DNA from: Pedobacter sp.
GTDB lineage: Bacteria; Bacteroidota; Bacteroidia; Sphingobacteriales; Sphingobacteriaceae
Direction of reading: 5' to 3'
Length of the DNA: 64,000 nucleotides
NCBI GenBank assembly: GCA_025351765.1
Contig: JANXVH010000170.1
Location: 1 to 64,000 of the forward strand
Shown one piece after another: positions 17,963 through 27,231 of the stretch (its first letter is position 1; each line of letters begins with the position of its first letter). The translations under genes were made by a program, and so were the position numbers. The notes beneath the pieces were generated by a model. The model was not told the origin of the DNA, did no database searches, and saw only the letters and a program-made list of their open reading frames with translations.

Positions 17963-19357
17963 TTAGGTATCCAAATTAATAGCTCTCATCTTATTGTACA
18001 GCGTTTTGCGATCAATGTTAAGAATTTTAGCTGCTTTGGTTTTATTGAAATTAACTTCTTTTAGAACTTTTAAAATAGTGTCGTACTCTGCCTCCATGGC
18101 TGCGTTTTTTAAATCCCTGGGCTTTTCAGCTCTTACAATAGAGTTTTCTATAGCTGAAGCTTTAGCATAAGTAGAAATCTCAAGCGGAAGTGCTTTTAGT
18201 TGTATTTCCTCCGTTTCTGTGAGTAAGGTAGCTCTTCTAACTACGTTTTTAAGTTCTCTTACATTTCCCGGCCAATTATAGGTAAGAAAACATTCCACAA
18301 CTTCTTCTGAAAAACCCTGCACATTTCTATTCAGTTCCTGATTTGCAAAATTTAAAAAAGTGTTAGCAAAAACCAAAATATCCTTCCCCCTGTAACTAAG
18401 TGGCGGAAGATCAATAGAAAATTCATTAAATCTGTGATAAAGATCCTCTCTAAATTTTCCTTTTTGAATAGAATGGCCTAAATTTTCGTTAGTTGCAATG
18501 ATGATACGGACATCAAGATCAATCTCTTTGGTACTTCCTATTCTTTTGATTTTTCGTTCCTGAACTGTTCTTAACAACGCTGCCTGTATCTCATAAGAAA
18601 GATTGCCCACCTCATCAAGAAAAAGTGTGCCCCCATTAGCCATTTCAAAATGACCTATTTTAGTATAAAGTGCACCTGTAAATGAACCCTTTTCGTGACC
18701 AAAGAACTCGCTTCCTGCAAGTTCTTTGGTCAGCGAGCCGCAATCCATCGCAATAAAAGGATTGTCCTTTCTGGGGCTATTTAAGTGTATTGCTTTTGCG
18801 ACCGACTCTTTGCCTGTTCCGCTTTCACCGGTTAGAATCACGCTATATGAAGTAGGGGCCACAAGCTGAATCTGTTTTAGTAATTCTTTAGAAGCAGGGC
18901 TTTGCCCCGCAACAAAATTATCTGCCTGTACATAGTTTTGTTTTGCCGTCTTTTGTTTTGCCGCCTGGTTTTCAGAGACATTAGTATTAAGCGCAATCTG
19001 GGTCTCTATCGCTTTATTAATGGTATTTAATATTTCATCTGGGTAGAGCGGTTTAGTGATGTAATCATAAGCACCCAGTTTAATCAATTCAACGGCAAGT
19101 TTAATGTCAGAATAACCTGTTATAATAATTACACCGGTGCCAGGAGATTGTTCTTTGATCTTTATCAACATCTCTTTGCCATCTGTATCCTCAAGACGGT
19201 AATCGCAAAGTACCAAGTCATAAGTGTCATTCGCAAGATACTCCAGCGCACTTAATCCACTTGTAGCAGTAGATACAATAAAGGAATTTCTGGTTAAAAA
19301 TTTAGACAACAATATGCCTATATTTACTTCATCATCTACTATTAATATTTTTCTCAT
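17963..19357 (-). CDS. Sigma-54-dependent NtrC-type response regulator
   Basis: A 464-residue regulator; the start MRKILIVDDE was preferred to an in-frame upstream codon that would add 14 unrelated residues. Receiver domain 1-120 with Asp52 as phosphoacceptor. AAA+ domain about 160-390 with Walker A GESGTGKE, the sigma-54 contact loop as GSFTGA (a common variant of GAFTGA), and Walker B GGTLFLDEVG. C-terminal Fis-type helix-turn-helix (NKTKAAKILNIDRKTLYNKM). It should open sigma-54 promoters when phosphorylated. No cognate kinase is adjacent, so it is an orphan or is fed by the hybrid kinases near 25-32 kb (inference). Confidence 0.95.
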   Translation of the reverse strand: MRKILIVDDEVNIGILLSKFLTRNSFIVSTATSGLSALEYLANDTYDLVLCDYRLEDTDGKEMLIKIKEQSPGTGVIIITGYSDIKLAVELIKLGAYDYITKPLYPDEILNTINKAIETQIALNTNVSENQAAKQKTAKQNYVQADNFVAGQSPASKELLKQIQLVAPTSYSVILTGESGTGKESVAKAIHLNSPRKDNPFIAMDCGSLTKELAGSEFFGHEKGSFTGALYTKIGHFEMANGGTLFLDEVGNLSYEIQAALLRTVQERKIKRIGSTKEIDLDVRIIIATNENLGHSIQKGKFREDLYHRFNEFSIDLPPLSYRGKDILVFANTFLNFANQELNRNVQGFSEEVVECFLTYNWPGNVRELKNVVRRATLLTETEEIQLKALPLEISTYAKASAIENSIVRAEKPRDLKNAAMEAEYDTILKVLKEVNFNKTKAAKILNIDRKTLYNKMRAINLDT

Positions 19358-19499
19358 AAAACAAATAGGCTGAGCACAATTAGGACATAAATATAACAAA
19401 AGTTATTTTATAATGGGCAATATTTTCTACACTTTCTCTTAAATGCCATGCTAATGCACTACAGCAATCCAGACCATTTAAAAACACACATATAACTTT

Positions 19500-20282
19500 T
19501 TATTTTCCAGAGAACAAAGGGGTTCTTTTCTCTAGAAATGCAGAAACCCCCTCTTTAAAATCGTCGGTATCAAAGCATTTGCCAAATTCATTGATCTCTA
19601 TCTCATACCCATTAATACCCGATGTCCCTGCCGCATTGACCGACCTTATAGCCGCAGCTAAAGCCAGTGGGGCTCTTTGTTTTATCTTACCAAGTAACTC
19701 TTCTGCCTTTGACAAAAGTTCTGCCTGAGTCACCACATAATTTACAAGGCCAATTTGCTCCGCTCTAGATGCTGTGATGGCTTCGGCTGTTACGATCATC
19801 TCAATTGCTCTCCCCTTGCCAACAAGACCAGCAAGCCGCTGTGTGCCGCCATACCCAGGAATCAATCCAAGCATAACTTCCGGCAAACCCAACTTTGCAT
19901 TATCTGAAGCAATTCTAATATGGCAAGCCATGGCAAGCTCCAATCCACCGCCAAGTGCCCATCCGTTAATGGCCGCAATGACCGGTTTAGTACAACGCTC
20001 AATGGCGTTAAAAACATTTTCCTGTCCTGCTCTTGCTAGTGCCTCACCCTGCTGTGTATCAAAACTTGAAAATTCAGAAATATCAGCCCCAGCAACAAAT
20101 GCTTTCAGACCTGATCCAGTTATCAGAACACCCCTCACTTCATCTTTACTCTCTGCAAATTTTATGACATCTGCCAGTTCGGATAGCGTTGCTTTATTTA
20201 AAGCATTTAATTTATGTTCTCGATTTATAGTAATGTAAAGAATTTGATCCTTTAGCACTGAAAGAATGTTCTGATACTCCAT
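19500..20282 (-). CDS. Enoyl-CoA hydratase/isomerase family protein
   Basis: A 260-residue crotonase-fold protein; the ATG at 20282 (MEYQNILSVLKD) lies 2 bases after the stop of the mutase-subunit gene. The oxyanion-hole segments are present (FVAGADISEF and ALGGGLELAMACHIR), with LPEVMLGLIPGYGGTQRL containing the Glu expected of a hydratase. It probably hydrates short-chain enoyl-CoA esters. Pairing with a B12-dependent mutase subunit suggests branched-chain or propionate-type acyl-CoA metabolism (inference). Confidence 0.92.
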   Translation of the reverse strand: MEYQNILSVLKDQILYITINREHKLNALNKATLSELADVIKFAESKDEVRGVLITGSGLKAFVAGADISEFSSFDTQQGEALARAGQENVFNAIERCTKPVIAAINGWALGGGLELAMACHIRIASDNAKLGLPEVMLGLIPGYGGTQRLAGLVGKGRAIEMIVTAEAITASRAEQIGLVNYVVTQAELLSKAEELLGKIKQRAPLALAAAIRSVNAAGTSGINGYEIEINEFGKCFDTDDFKEGVSAFLEKRTPLFSGK

Positions 20283-20284
20283 AA

Positions 20285-20704
20285 TTAAAAATTTCGGTTG
20301 ACCTTTACCCATTCTGTTATATATTCCACAATGGTGTTCATTGTAGTTCCTGGAGAAAATAATTGTCCTACTCCGATCTCATTTAGCTTCTTAATGTCTG
20401 TATCAGGAATAATTCCGCCGCCAGTAAGCAGTACATTAGTAAGATTTTTCTGCTTCATCACCTCAATTATTTTAGGAAACACCGTCATGTGTGCTCCGGA
20501 AAGTATAGAAACACCTATAGCATCTACATCTTCCTGTAATGCCGCATTAACTACCATTTCGGGGGTTTGTCGTAATCCTGTATAAATTACCTCCATACCA
20601 GCATCTCTTAATGATGTAGCTATAACTTTAGCGCCCCGATCGTGCCCGTCCAATCCTACTTTTGCCACCAAAACCCGAATTGGCCTGTTTAAAGTATTGC
20701 CCAT
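20285..20704 (-). CDS. Free-standing cobalamin-binding subunit of an acyl-CoA mutase
   Basis: A 139-residue B12-binding domain of the methylmalonyl-CoA mutase C-terminal type. The DxHxxG motif is at residues 19-24 (DGHDRG), with His21 as the expected lower cobalt ligand; SILSGAH and TGGGIIP complete the fold. It lacks the substrate-binding barrel, so it must partner a separate large subunit, as in two-part methylmalonyl- or 2-hydroxyisobutyryl-CoA mutases. No large subunit is present in this window. Confidence 0.9.
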   Translation of the reverse strand: MGNTLNRPIRVLVAKVGLDGHDRGAKVIATSLRDAGMEVIYTGLRQTPEMVVNAALQEDVDAIGVSILSGAHMTVFPKIIEVMKQKNLTNVLLTGGGIIPDTDIKKLNEIGVGQLFSPGTTMNTIVEYITEWVKVNRNF

Positions 20705-20753
20705 AATTTATACTTAGTACAGGGTAAAGATAAGTAAATTAGCAGTTTTATGT

Positions 20754-20761
20754 TAACTTTG
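20754..20761 (+). promoter_or_regulatory. Possible -7 element of glnS
   Basis: TAACTTTG matches TAnnTTTG and ends 20 bases before the glnS ATG. The -33 element is not clear. Confidence 0.45.
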
Positions 20762-20781
20762 AGAACCTATTTTATTGATTT

Positions 20782-22443
20782 ATGAGTGAAGAAAAGTCGT
20801 TGAACTTTATTGAAGAGATTATCGAGAATGATCTAAATGCCGGCAAATACAAAACCCTGATTACACGTTTTCCTCCGGAACCAAATGGTTATTTACACAT
20901 TGGGCACGCAAAGGCAATATGCCTTAATTTCGGGCTAACCAAGAAATATGGTGGCTACACAAACCTTAGGTTTGATGATACCAACCCTGTAACAGAAAAA
21001 ACTGAATATGTAGATAGTCAGCAGGAAGACATCAAATGGCTAGGCTTTCAATGGGAGAACGAGTTATATACTTCAGATTACTTTGATACGCTTTATGACT
21101 ACGCCGTAAAGCTTATTACTGATGGACTGGCTTACGTAGACAATGGTACTGCAGAAGAAATTGCTGTTTTAAAAGGAACGCCTACAGAACTCGGTAAAGA
21201 CAGCCCGTACAGAAACAGAAGCCCTAAAGAAAACCTGGAACTTTTTGCCCTGATGAAAAGTGGTTCTTTAGAAGATGGCTCCTGCATTTTGCGTGCAAAA
21301 ATAGATATGTTGAGTACCAATATGCTAATGAGAGACCCCATCATCTATCGCATTAAACATGCTTCGCACCATAGAACCGGTGATAAATGGTGTATTTATC
21401 CAATGTATGATTTTGCACATGGCCAGAGTGACAGTATAGAGACCATTACGCATTCCATTTGTACTTTAGAATATGTATCCCACCGCGAGTTATACGATTG
21501 GTTTATTGAAAAACTAGGAATTTTTCCTTCGAAGCAATATGAATTTGCCCGTCTTAACCTTTCCTATACTGTAATGAGTAAGCGGAAGTTATTACAACTC
21601 GTTAACGATGGAGTGGTTATTGGCTGGGATGACCCAAGAATGCCCACAATTAGTGGCCTTCGTAGACGGGGCTACACCCCGGAAAGCATTAGGGAATTTT
21701 GCGAAAGGATTGGGATAGCAAAACGTGAGAATATAATAGAGCTGAGCTTGCTAGAGTTTTGCGTAAGAGAACATCTCAACAAAATTGCTACAAGGGTAAT
21801 GGCTGTGCTTGACCCAATTAAATTAGTGATAACCAATTATCCAGAAGGGGTCGAAGAAATTCTTATTGGTGAGAATAATCCTGAAGCTGAGGATAAAGGT
21901 GGTACCAGAGAGATCCCATTCAGCAATGAGCTATGGATCGAACGCGAGGATTTTATGGAAGAGCCGGCAAAAAAATGGTTCCGCCTGGCACCTGGAGCAG
22001 TGGTAAGATTAAAACATGCATATATTGTTAAATGTGAAGGGTTTGAAATAGGCAGCAATGGCCATGTAACACAGATTAACTGTTCTTATATTCCCGAATC
22101 AAAAAGTGGAGAGGATACCAGTGGCATTAATGTTAAGGGAACAATTCATTGGGTAAGTAGTAAACATGCTAAAACTGCTGAAATTAGAACGTACGACCGC
22201 CTCTTTACAGTGGAGTCTCCTGATGCTGAAGAAGGTGATTTTAAAGATTACTTAAATCCAAACAGCATGGAGGTTATCACCAAAGCTTATATTGAGCCTT
22301 ACCTTCTAAATGCCGATCAGGATGGTCGTTACCAATTTATAAGAAAAGGATATTATACATTGGACAAAACGTCTTCCGCAGGAAACCTGATCTTTAACCG
22401 CACAGTATCCCTTAAGGATGCCTGGGCAAAAACAAATAAATAG
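20782..22443 (+). CDS. glnS: Glutamine--tRNA ligase
   Basis: A 553-residue class I synthetase of the eukaryote-like GlnRS branch. The HIGH motif occurs in FPPEPNGYLHIGHAKAIC and the KMSKS equivalent is VMSKRKL. RFDDTNPVTEKTEYVD marks the GlnRS/GluRS-B core, and the C-terminal half is the two-beta-barrel anticodon domain typical of GlnRS. A separate gltX is at 32.9-34.5 kb, consistent with direct Gln-tRNA formation. It converges on the amidase gene with 8 bp between stops. Confidence 0.95.
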   Translation: MSEEKSLNFIEEIIENDLNAGKYKTLITRFPPEPNGYLHIGHAKAICLNFGLTKKYGGYTNLRFDDTNPVTEKTEYVDSQQEDIKWLGFQWENELYTSDYFDTLYDYAVKLITDGLAYVDNGTAEEIAVLKGTPTELGKDSPYRNRSPKENLELFALMKSGSLEDGSCILRAKIDMLSTNMLMRDPIIYRIKHASHHRTGDKWCIYPMYDFAHGQSDSIETITHSICTLEYVSHRELYDWFIEKLGIFPSKQYEFARLNLSYTVMSKRKLLQLVNDGVVIGWDDPRMPTISGLRRRGYTPESIREFCERIGIAKRENIIELSLLEFCVREHLNKIATRVMAVLDPIKLVITNYPEGVEEILIGENNPEAEDKGGTREIPFSNELWIEREDFMEEPAKKWFRLAPGAVVRLKHAYIVKCEGFEIGSNGHVTQINCSYIPESKSGEDTSGINVKGTIHWVSSKHAKTAEIRTYDRLFTVESPDAEEGDFKDYLNPNSMEVITKAYIEPYLLNADQDGRYQFIRKGYYTLDKTSSAGNLIFNRTVSLKDAWAKTNK

Positions 22444-22451
22444 ATAATCTG

Positions 22452-23285
22452 CTACAAATATTTTTTGTAGAGGTTAAACAATATCAGCTTATCTGCAGGG
22501 GTCAGGATCGGAGTAATATCCGTTTGCACAAAATGACGCTTGAAAGCTACGATCGCTGCAGATAAGTTACTGACATCATAACCCACAACCCTCAAAGCCA
22601 CTTTAGCATCAAAATCTTCTGGTGGTGTATTTAAGAGGTCGTCATACCAAAGGCCAAACCCTTTCTCTGCAAATAATTTCCAAGGGAAATCATGAGGATC
22701 TAGCTTCCTATTGGGTGCAATATCAGAGTGACCGATAAAGTTAGCTGTAGGTATTTTGTAGTGCTTCTTTAATGTTGCAAGTACCTTTAGCACACTTTGA
22801 ATCTGAGCTGGGCTATAGGGTTCAAGGCCATCATTGTCTATTTCAATGCCAATAGAAGAAGAATTGATATCAGTATCATTACCCCATTTCCCGATACCTG
22901 CATGATGTGCTCGCAGGTAATCATTAACCATGTGAACAACCTTTCCGTCTCTTCCAACTACGTAATGAGCACTAACTTCACTTTGCCCTTTAACCGTAAA
23001 GGTTCTGATGGTGTGGTCCGTAGACTTTTGCGCAGTATGATGCAGGACGACAAAGTTCGGCTTGCGGATCCCAAAATTTATAGATCCAACCCAGGTTTGA
23101 GAATCGACAGCAAAAGAGTCAACTTCCTGACTTAGCGGAGGCGCCATTTCAATGATTTTTGCAAACCCTTTAGCCTGCGTTTTATAGATCTTATTAGTGG
23201 CAGCATATTTGTTTGTTGAACAAGACGACACCAATAGCAAGGAAATAACAAGTAAAACAGGCACCAATGTGTATTGAGTTTTCAT
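22452..23285 (-). CDS. Lipoprotein N-acetylmuramoyl-L-alanine amidase (amidase_2 family)
   Basis: A 277-residue protein; start chosen at MKTQYTLVPVLLVISLLLVS because it gives a clean lipoprotein signal ending SSC, while the longer frame adds 23 unrelated residues. The amidase_2/PGRP zinc site is visible: FVVLHHTAQKS (His), and NFIGHSDIAPNRKLDPH (His and distal residue). SSIGIEIDNDG is a family core strand. It cuts between N-acetylmuramic acid and L-Ala in peptidoglycan or its fragments, like AmpD/AmiD. A lipidated form would act in the periplasm. Confidence 0.93.
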   Translation of the reverse strand: MKTQYTLVPVLLVISLLLVSSCSTNKYAATNKIYKTQAKGFAKIIEMAPPLSQEVDSFAVDSQTWVGSINFGIRKPNFVVLHHTAQKSTDHTIRTFTVKGQSEVSAHYVVGRDGKVVHMVNDYLRAHHAGIGKWGNDTDINSSSIGIEIDNDGLEPYSPAQIQSVLKVLATLKKHYKIPTANFIGHSDIAPNRKLDPHDFPWKLFAEKGFGLWYDDLLNTPPEDFDAKVALRVVGYDVSNLSAAIVAFKRHFVQTDITPILTPADKLILFNLYKKYL

Positions 23286-23389
23286 GACGGATGGTTTGGA
23301 AACTGTGAAATTACTATTTTTTACTACTTTTAGTCGCAAAAATAATCGATACAATATTAGTGCGTAACGTACTTACATAAACCATCTCT

Positions 23390-25072
23390 ATGAATTTTTT
23401 TACTTCCGCTCGTTTATTTACAACAGGGTTGATAATTACAGCTGCATTAATTTCATGTAATCAACAAAAAACTAAGACAACAACAAATGACAAAAAGGTT
23501 GTCTCAGGGAAAGATAGTTTACAAAGATATGTTGACGAACGGCTTGACATCTACGAAAAAGTAAAACTTACAACCAATGTAAATCAACTGAGCTCAAGCG
23601 AGCGCGAAATATTGCCCCTGTTAATTCAGGCAGCACAAATTATGGATGATATTTATTGGAAACAGGTTTACCCACAACGTGATAGTTTACTGAATACCAT
23701 TAAAGACGAAAAAACCAAATCTTTTGTCTGGATCAATTATGGCCCCTGGGATAGATTAAACGGCGACAAGCCTTTTGTTGCAGGCGTAGGCCCAAAGCCT
23801 GGTGCTCTAAGTTTTTATCCTACGGGAATGACAAAAGAAGCACTTGCAAAATCTGATGTAAAGGACAAGTATGGCTTGTATTCAGTAATCAGAGAAGATC
23901 AGCCAGGGAAATACATGTCTGTTCCTTACCATATTATCTATGCGTCCGAACTACAAAAAGCTTCTTCGCTATTGAAACAGGCCGCACTAATTGCTGAAAA
24001 TCCCGGCTTTAAGAAGTACCTAAACCTACGTGCTGACGCCTTAATTTCTGACAACTATACCGCTAGTGATTATGCATGGTTAGATATGAAAACAAACACG
24101 CTAGATATTATATTAGGGCCAATAGAGAGCTATGAGGATAAACTTTTAAATGCCCGTACCTCCTTTGAAGCTTATGTTTTGGTTAAAGACAAAGTGTGGA
24201 GTAAAAGACTTGCCAAGTATGTAAGCATGTTACCAGAACTACAACGGGGCCTGCCTGTTGATGCAAAATATAAAAAAGAAAAGCCAGGGACAGATTCAGA
24301 GCTGAACGCATACGATGTGATCTATTACGCCGGAGACTGTAACGCGGGCTCTAAGACCATTGCGGTAAACCTTCCAAATGACGAGCTTATCCAGCAAAAA
24401 AAAGGAACCCGTCGTTCCCAATTAAAGAATGCCATGAAAGCCAAATTTGATAAAATTCTTATGCCCATTGCCAAAGAATTAATCGATGCAGATCAGCAGC
24501 AATATATCAATTTTGATGCATTCTTTGCTAATGTCATGTTTCATGAAGTTGCTCATGGTCTAGGTATTAAAAAAACGATTACCGGAAAGGGATTTGTAAA
24601 AGAGGCACTTCAGGAACAATTCTCATGGCTTGAAGAAGGCAAAGCAGATATTCTTGGTCTATACATGGTTACAGGATTGTTAAAAAAGGGCGAACTAGAA
24701 GGCGACCTTAAACAGTTCTATACTACTTTCATGGCTGGTATCCTTAGATCTGTAAGATTTGGTGCGTCCAGCGCTCACGGCATGGCCAACATGCAATGCT
24801 TTAACTTCTTTAAAGAAAATGGTGCATTTATCAGAAATCCCAACGGGACCTATAAAGTAGACTTTATAAAATTTGAAGATTCAATGAACAAGCTGAGCAA
24901 TTTGATCATTACCCTTCAGGGAAATGGCAATAAAGCTGTAGTAGAGAAAACACAAAAAGAAAACGCTAAGATTCCTGCCCCATTACAGGCAGATTTAGAC
25001 AGACTAACTAAAAAAGGTATCCCTGTGGATATCGTATTTGAACAGGGTGTAGACGTACTGGGTGGTAAATAA
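23390..25072 (+). CDS. Lipoprotein zinc peptidase related to dipeptidyl-peptidase III (M49-like)
   Basis: A 560-residue protein with a lipoprotein signal (ALISC). The zinc site reads HEVAHG at residues 385-390, and a second motif EEGKAD lies at 415-420. M49 enzymes have EEx(R/K)A(E/D) as the second motif, which fits, but their first motif is HExxGH with one extra residue; here it is a standard HExxH. The fold and domain order (long helical N-terminal part, FWINYGPWDRLNG-like segment, catalytic C-terminal part) otherwise resemble bacterial DPP III-like hydrolases. Substrate is unknown. It converges on a receiver gene with 5 bp between stops. Confidence 0.8.
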   Translation: MNFFTSARLFTTGLIITAALISCNQQKTKTTTNDKKVVSGKDSLQRYVDERLDIYEKVKLTTNVNQLSSSEREILPLLIQAAQIMDDIYWKQVYPQRDSLLNTIKDEKTKSFVWINYGPWDRLNGDKPFVAGVGPKPGALSFYPTGMTKEALAKSDVKDKYGLYSVIREDQPGKYMSVPYHIIYASELQKASSLLKQAALIAENPGFKKYLNLRADALISDNYTASDYAWLDMKTNTLDIILGPIESYEDKLLNARTSFEAYVLVKDKVWSKRLAKYVSMLPELQRGLPVDAKYKKEKPGTDSELNAYDVIYYAGDCNAGSKTIAVNLPNDELIQQKKGTRRSQLKNAMKAKFDKILMPIAKELIDADQQQYINFDAFFANVMFHEVAHGLGIKKTITGKGFVKEALQEQFSWLEEGKADILGLYMVTGLLKKGELEGDLKQFYTTFMAGILRSVRFGASSAHGMANMQCFNFFKENGAFIRNPNGTYKVDFIKFEDSMNKLSNLIITLQGNGNKAVVEKTQKENAKIPAPLQADLDRLTKKGIPVDIVFEQGVDVLGGK

Positions 25073-25077
25073 AAAGG

Positions 25078-25440
25078 CTAAGAAAGATGACGGGTAATGA
25101 TATCTTCCAGTTCCTGTATGTCAAAAGGTTTAGATAAATAACCATCTGCGCCTGCTTCCTCCGCAAGAGATTTCAGGTCATTATTTGCAGAGAAGTAAAT
25201 AACAGGGATAGTTTTCAGCATTTGATGCTTTTTCAGCTCCCTTGTTGCTTCAATGCCGCCCACATCAGGCAACCAGTTGTCCATAAAGATAATATCTGGA
25301 GTATAACCAAGAACCTGATCAATTATATTGTTAGATGTTGATGATGTTTTTATTTCATATCCAGCATCTTCTAATATAATGGTGCATAATTCCAGGATAT
25401 CAGTGTTGTCATCAAATACAAATACTTTCTTGTTCTTCAT
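25078..25440 (-). CDS. Single-domain response regulator
   Basis: A 120-residue CheY-like receiver with no output domain. The acidic pair Asp10/Asp11, phosphoacceptor Asp54 (IIFMDNWLPD) and the conserved Lys in LSKPF are present. It is last in the minus-strand run from 31.95 to 25.08 kb, 34 bp after cheB, and could shuttle phosphate or act as a phosphate sink for the hybrid kinases. Confidence 0.9.
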   Translation of the reverse strand: MKNKKVFVFDDNTDILELCTIILEDAGYEIKTSSTSNNIIDQVLGYTPDIIFMDNWLPDVGGIEATRELKKHQMLKTIPVIYFSANNDLKSLAEEAGADGYLSKPFDIQELEDIITRHLS

Positions 25441-25474
25441 TTAGCGTACCGGTTATAAGCAGCAAACTTATAAA

Positions 25475-26038
25475 TTATTTAAGTGAATTAATGAAATCTC
25501 CAATCTTTTCAATACTTAACTCTTCGTCTATTGCCACGTGTAACTTTGCCTGTGCTGGCATGTAGGCTACCTGGGCAGATTCTAAACTTTGTATTACCGC
25601 TGTTCCGCCCCATACTTTAACGCTCTTTAGACCATTTACTCCATCAGAATTTGAGCCTGATAGTAGAATACAGGTCAATTTATCTTTATATACTTCTGCA
25701 CCTGTTTGAAAAGTTACATCAATTGATGGCCTAGAATAATTAATCTTCTCAGAATAATCAAGTGAAAAGGTCTTGTCACGTTCAATAAGCAAGTGGTAAT
25801 CTGAGGGCGCAATATAGATAGTTCCAGCCGAAATGGGCTCTTTTTCATCCACTTCCTTTACCCTTAGCTTTGTTCTGCTAGAAAGCAGATCGGGAAGTAG
25901 GGAATCGGTTCCGTGCTTACGGTGTATGACTATAATTATTGGAAAAGTGATTTCAACATTAAGAACGGGCAATACTTTAAGGAGTACTTCCAAACTACCG
26001 GCCGATCCACCTATAATTAATGCCTCACATCCTCCCAT
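25475..26038 (-). CDS. cheB: CheB-type protein-glutamate methylesterase domain protein
   Basis: A 187-residue stand-alone CheB catalytic domain with no receiver. The catalytic triad can be placed: Ser12 in IIGGSAGS, His39 in VIHRKHG, Asp132 in GSNSDG. I took the ATG at 26038, which overlaps the cheR stop as TAATG; an in-frame ATG 18 bases upstream (MEENYI) is an alternative. CheB removes methyl groups from glutamates on chemoreceptors. With no receptor in this cluster the substrate is unknown and could be the coiled-coil region of the adjacent kinase (inference). Confidence 0.9.
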   Translation of the reverse strand: MGGCEALIIGGSAGSLEVLLKVLPVLNVEITFPIIIVIHRKHGTDSLLPDLLSSRTKLRVKEVDEKEPISAGTIYIAPSDYHLLIERDKTFSLDYSEKINYSRPSIDVTFQTGAEVYKDKLTCILLSGSNSDGVNGLKSVKVWGGTAVIQSLESAQVAYMPAQAKLHVAIDEELSIEKIGDFINSLK

Positions 26039-26865
26039 TATATAATTTTCCTCCAAATCTTTTGTCCGGGTAACCTCTTATACTTCTTTGAAATTATAGA
26101 AAAATCTAAAGTTTCTTTTGTCCCCAATGCAAGGTAGCCTAATTCTTCCAGGCTATCATCAAAAAGACTCAGCACTTTATGCTGCAAATCCCTGTCAAAA
26201 TAAATCAATACGTTTCTGCAAAGAATCAATTGAAATTCGTTAAAAGAGTGATCGGATACAAGGTTATGTGTAGAAAAAATAATCTTGCTCTTTAACTCTT
26301 CATTAAATTTAGCCAGAGAATAATTTGCTGTGTAATAACTGGAAAAATCCATAATTCCACCAGAAGCAATATAATTTTCTGAATATTGCTTCATCTGGCT
26401 CAATCCAAACATCCCCTGTTCCGCTTTTTCCAGCACAGCAGGATTCAGATCTGTAGCGTAAATAAGCGACTTATGCAACAGGTTAAGCTCTTTTAAAATG
26501 ATGGAAACAGAATAAGCTTCCTCACCGGTTGAGCATCCGGCAAGCCATACCCTTATAAATGGATAAGTACCCATTGCTGGTAGTACAGACTCACGAAGTG
26601 TCTTAAAGAATAGCGGGTCTCTAAACATTTCCGTTACATTAACTGTAATCTGCTCCACAAACCTTTTAAAATAGGCACTGTCATTATTAACCGTATACCT
26701 AAATTCTGCAAAACTAAGGGCTTTGTCTAAACCATATAACCTGTTTATCCTCCGCTTTAAAGATGCGTGGGAATAACCCGTAAAATCGTAACCGTAGTTT
26801 TCAAGAAGATCAGAAAGCAGGATTTCTACCTGTTCATCATTTATTAGCTCTCCTTCCAAAATCAC
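26038..26865 (-). CDS. cheR: CheR-type protein-glutamate O-methyltransferase
   Basis: About 275 residues. There is no ATG in a suitable place; a GTG whose GTGA overlaps the stop of the upstream receiver gene is the most natural start and gives an N-terminus typical of CheR (INDEQVEILLSDLLENYG). A longer TTG start would encode an unrelated glycine-rich tail inside the receiver gene. The SAM site GCSTGEEAYSVSIIL and the C-terminal CRNVLIYFD are intact, as is the N-terminal helical domain (SHASLKRRINRL). It methylates receptor glutamates in known systems. Confidence 0.88.
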   Translation of the reverse strand: MILEGELINDEQVEILLSDLLENYGYDFTGYSHASLKRRINRLYGLDKALSFAEFRYTVNNDSAYFKRFVEQITVNVTEMFRDPLFFKTLRESVLPAMGTYPFIRVWLAGCSTGEEAYSVSIILKELNLLHKSLIYATDLNPAVLEKAEQGMFGLSQMKQYSENYIASGGIMDFSSYYTANYSLAKFNEELKSKIIFSTHNLVSDHSFNEFQLILCRNVLIYFDRDLQHKVLSLFDDSLEELGYLALGTKETLDFSIISKKYKRLPGQKIWRKII

Positions 26866-27230
26866 AGAATAAATCTGGTTAATAACCCTGTTAGTTCTTC
26901 TACATTGATGGGCTTTGACACATAACCTACCGCCCCCGCCTGCAGGCAACGCTCCCTATCGCCCACCATTGCTTGTGCAGTGACCGCTATCACAGGAATA
27001 TTCTTAAGGTCTGGTAAGCTATTTATTTCGGCAATAGCCTGATAGCCATCCATACCTGGCATCATCATATCCATCAGGACTACGGCCACCTCACTGTCAT
27101 TCTTAAGAATCTCTATTCCCTCTTCACCGCCAATTGCAGAGAGGCACTTATACCCCTTTGCTCTTAAAACTGCTGTTAAGGCAAAGATGTTCCTGTTATC
27201 ATCGTCTATAATTAATACTTTGTTTGCCAT
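26862..27230 (-). CDS. Single-domain response regulator
   Basis: A 122-residue receiver starting MANKVLIIDDDNRNIF. The DDD pocket, phosphoacceptor Asp in VVLMDMMMPGMDGY and the Lys in VSKPI are present. It closely resembles the third receiver of the neighbouring hybrid kinase (ADDDVRNIF, LMDMMMPEMDGY), suggesting duplication. Its ATG is one base after the kinase stop and its stop overlaps the cheR start, so the three are translationally coupled. Confidence 0.92.
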   Translation of the reverse strand: MANKVLIIDDDNRNIFALTAVLRAKGYKCLSAIGGEEGIEILKNDSEVAVVLMDMMMPGMDGYQAIAEINSLPDLKNIPVIAVTAQAMVGDRERCLQAGAVGYVSKPINVEELTGLLTRFIL

Positions 27231-27231
27231 A

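Noticed and set aside
22452..22470. Hairpin CTACAAA/TTTGTAG at the glnS-amidase junction
   Set aside because: A/T-rich, short and inside the last amidase codons; not convincing as a terminator.
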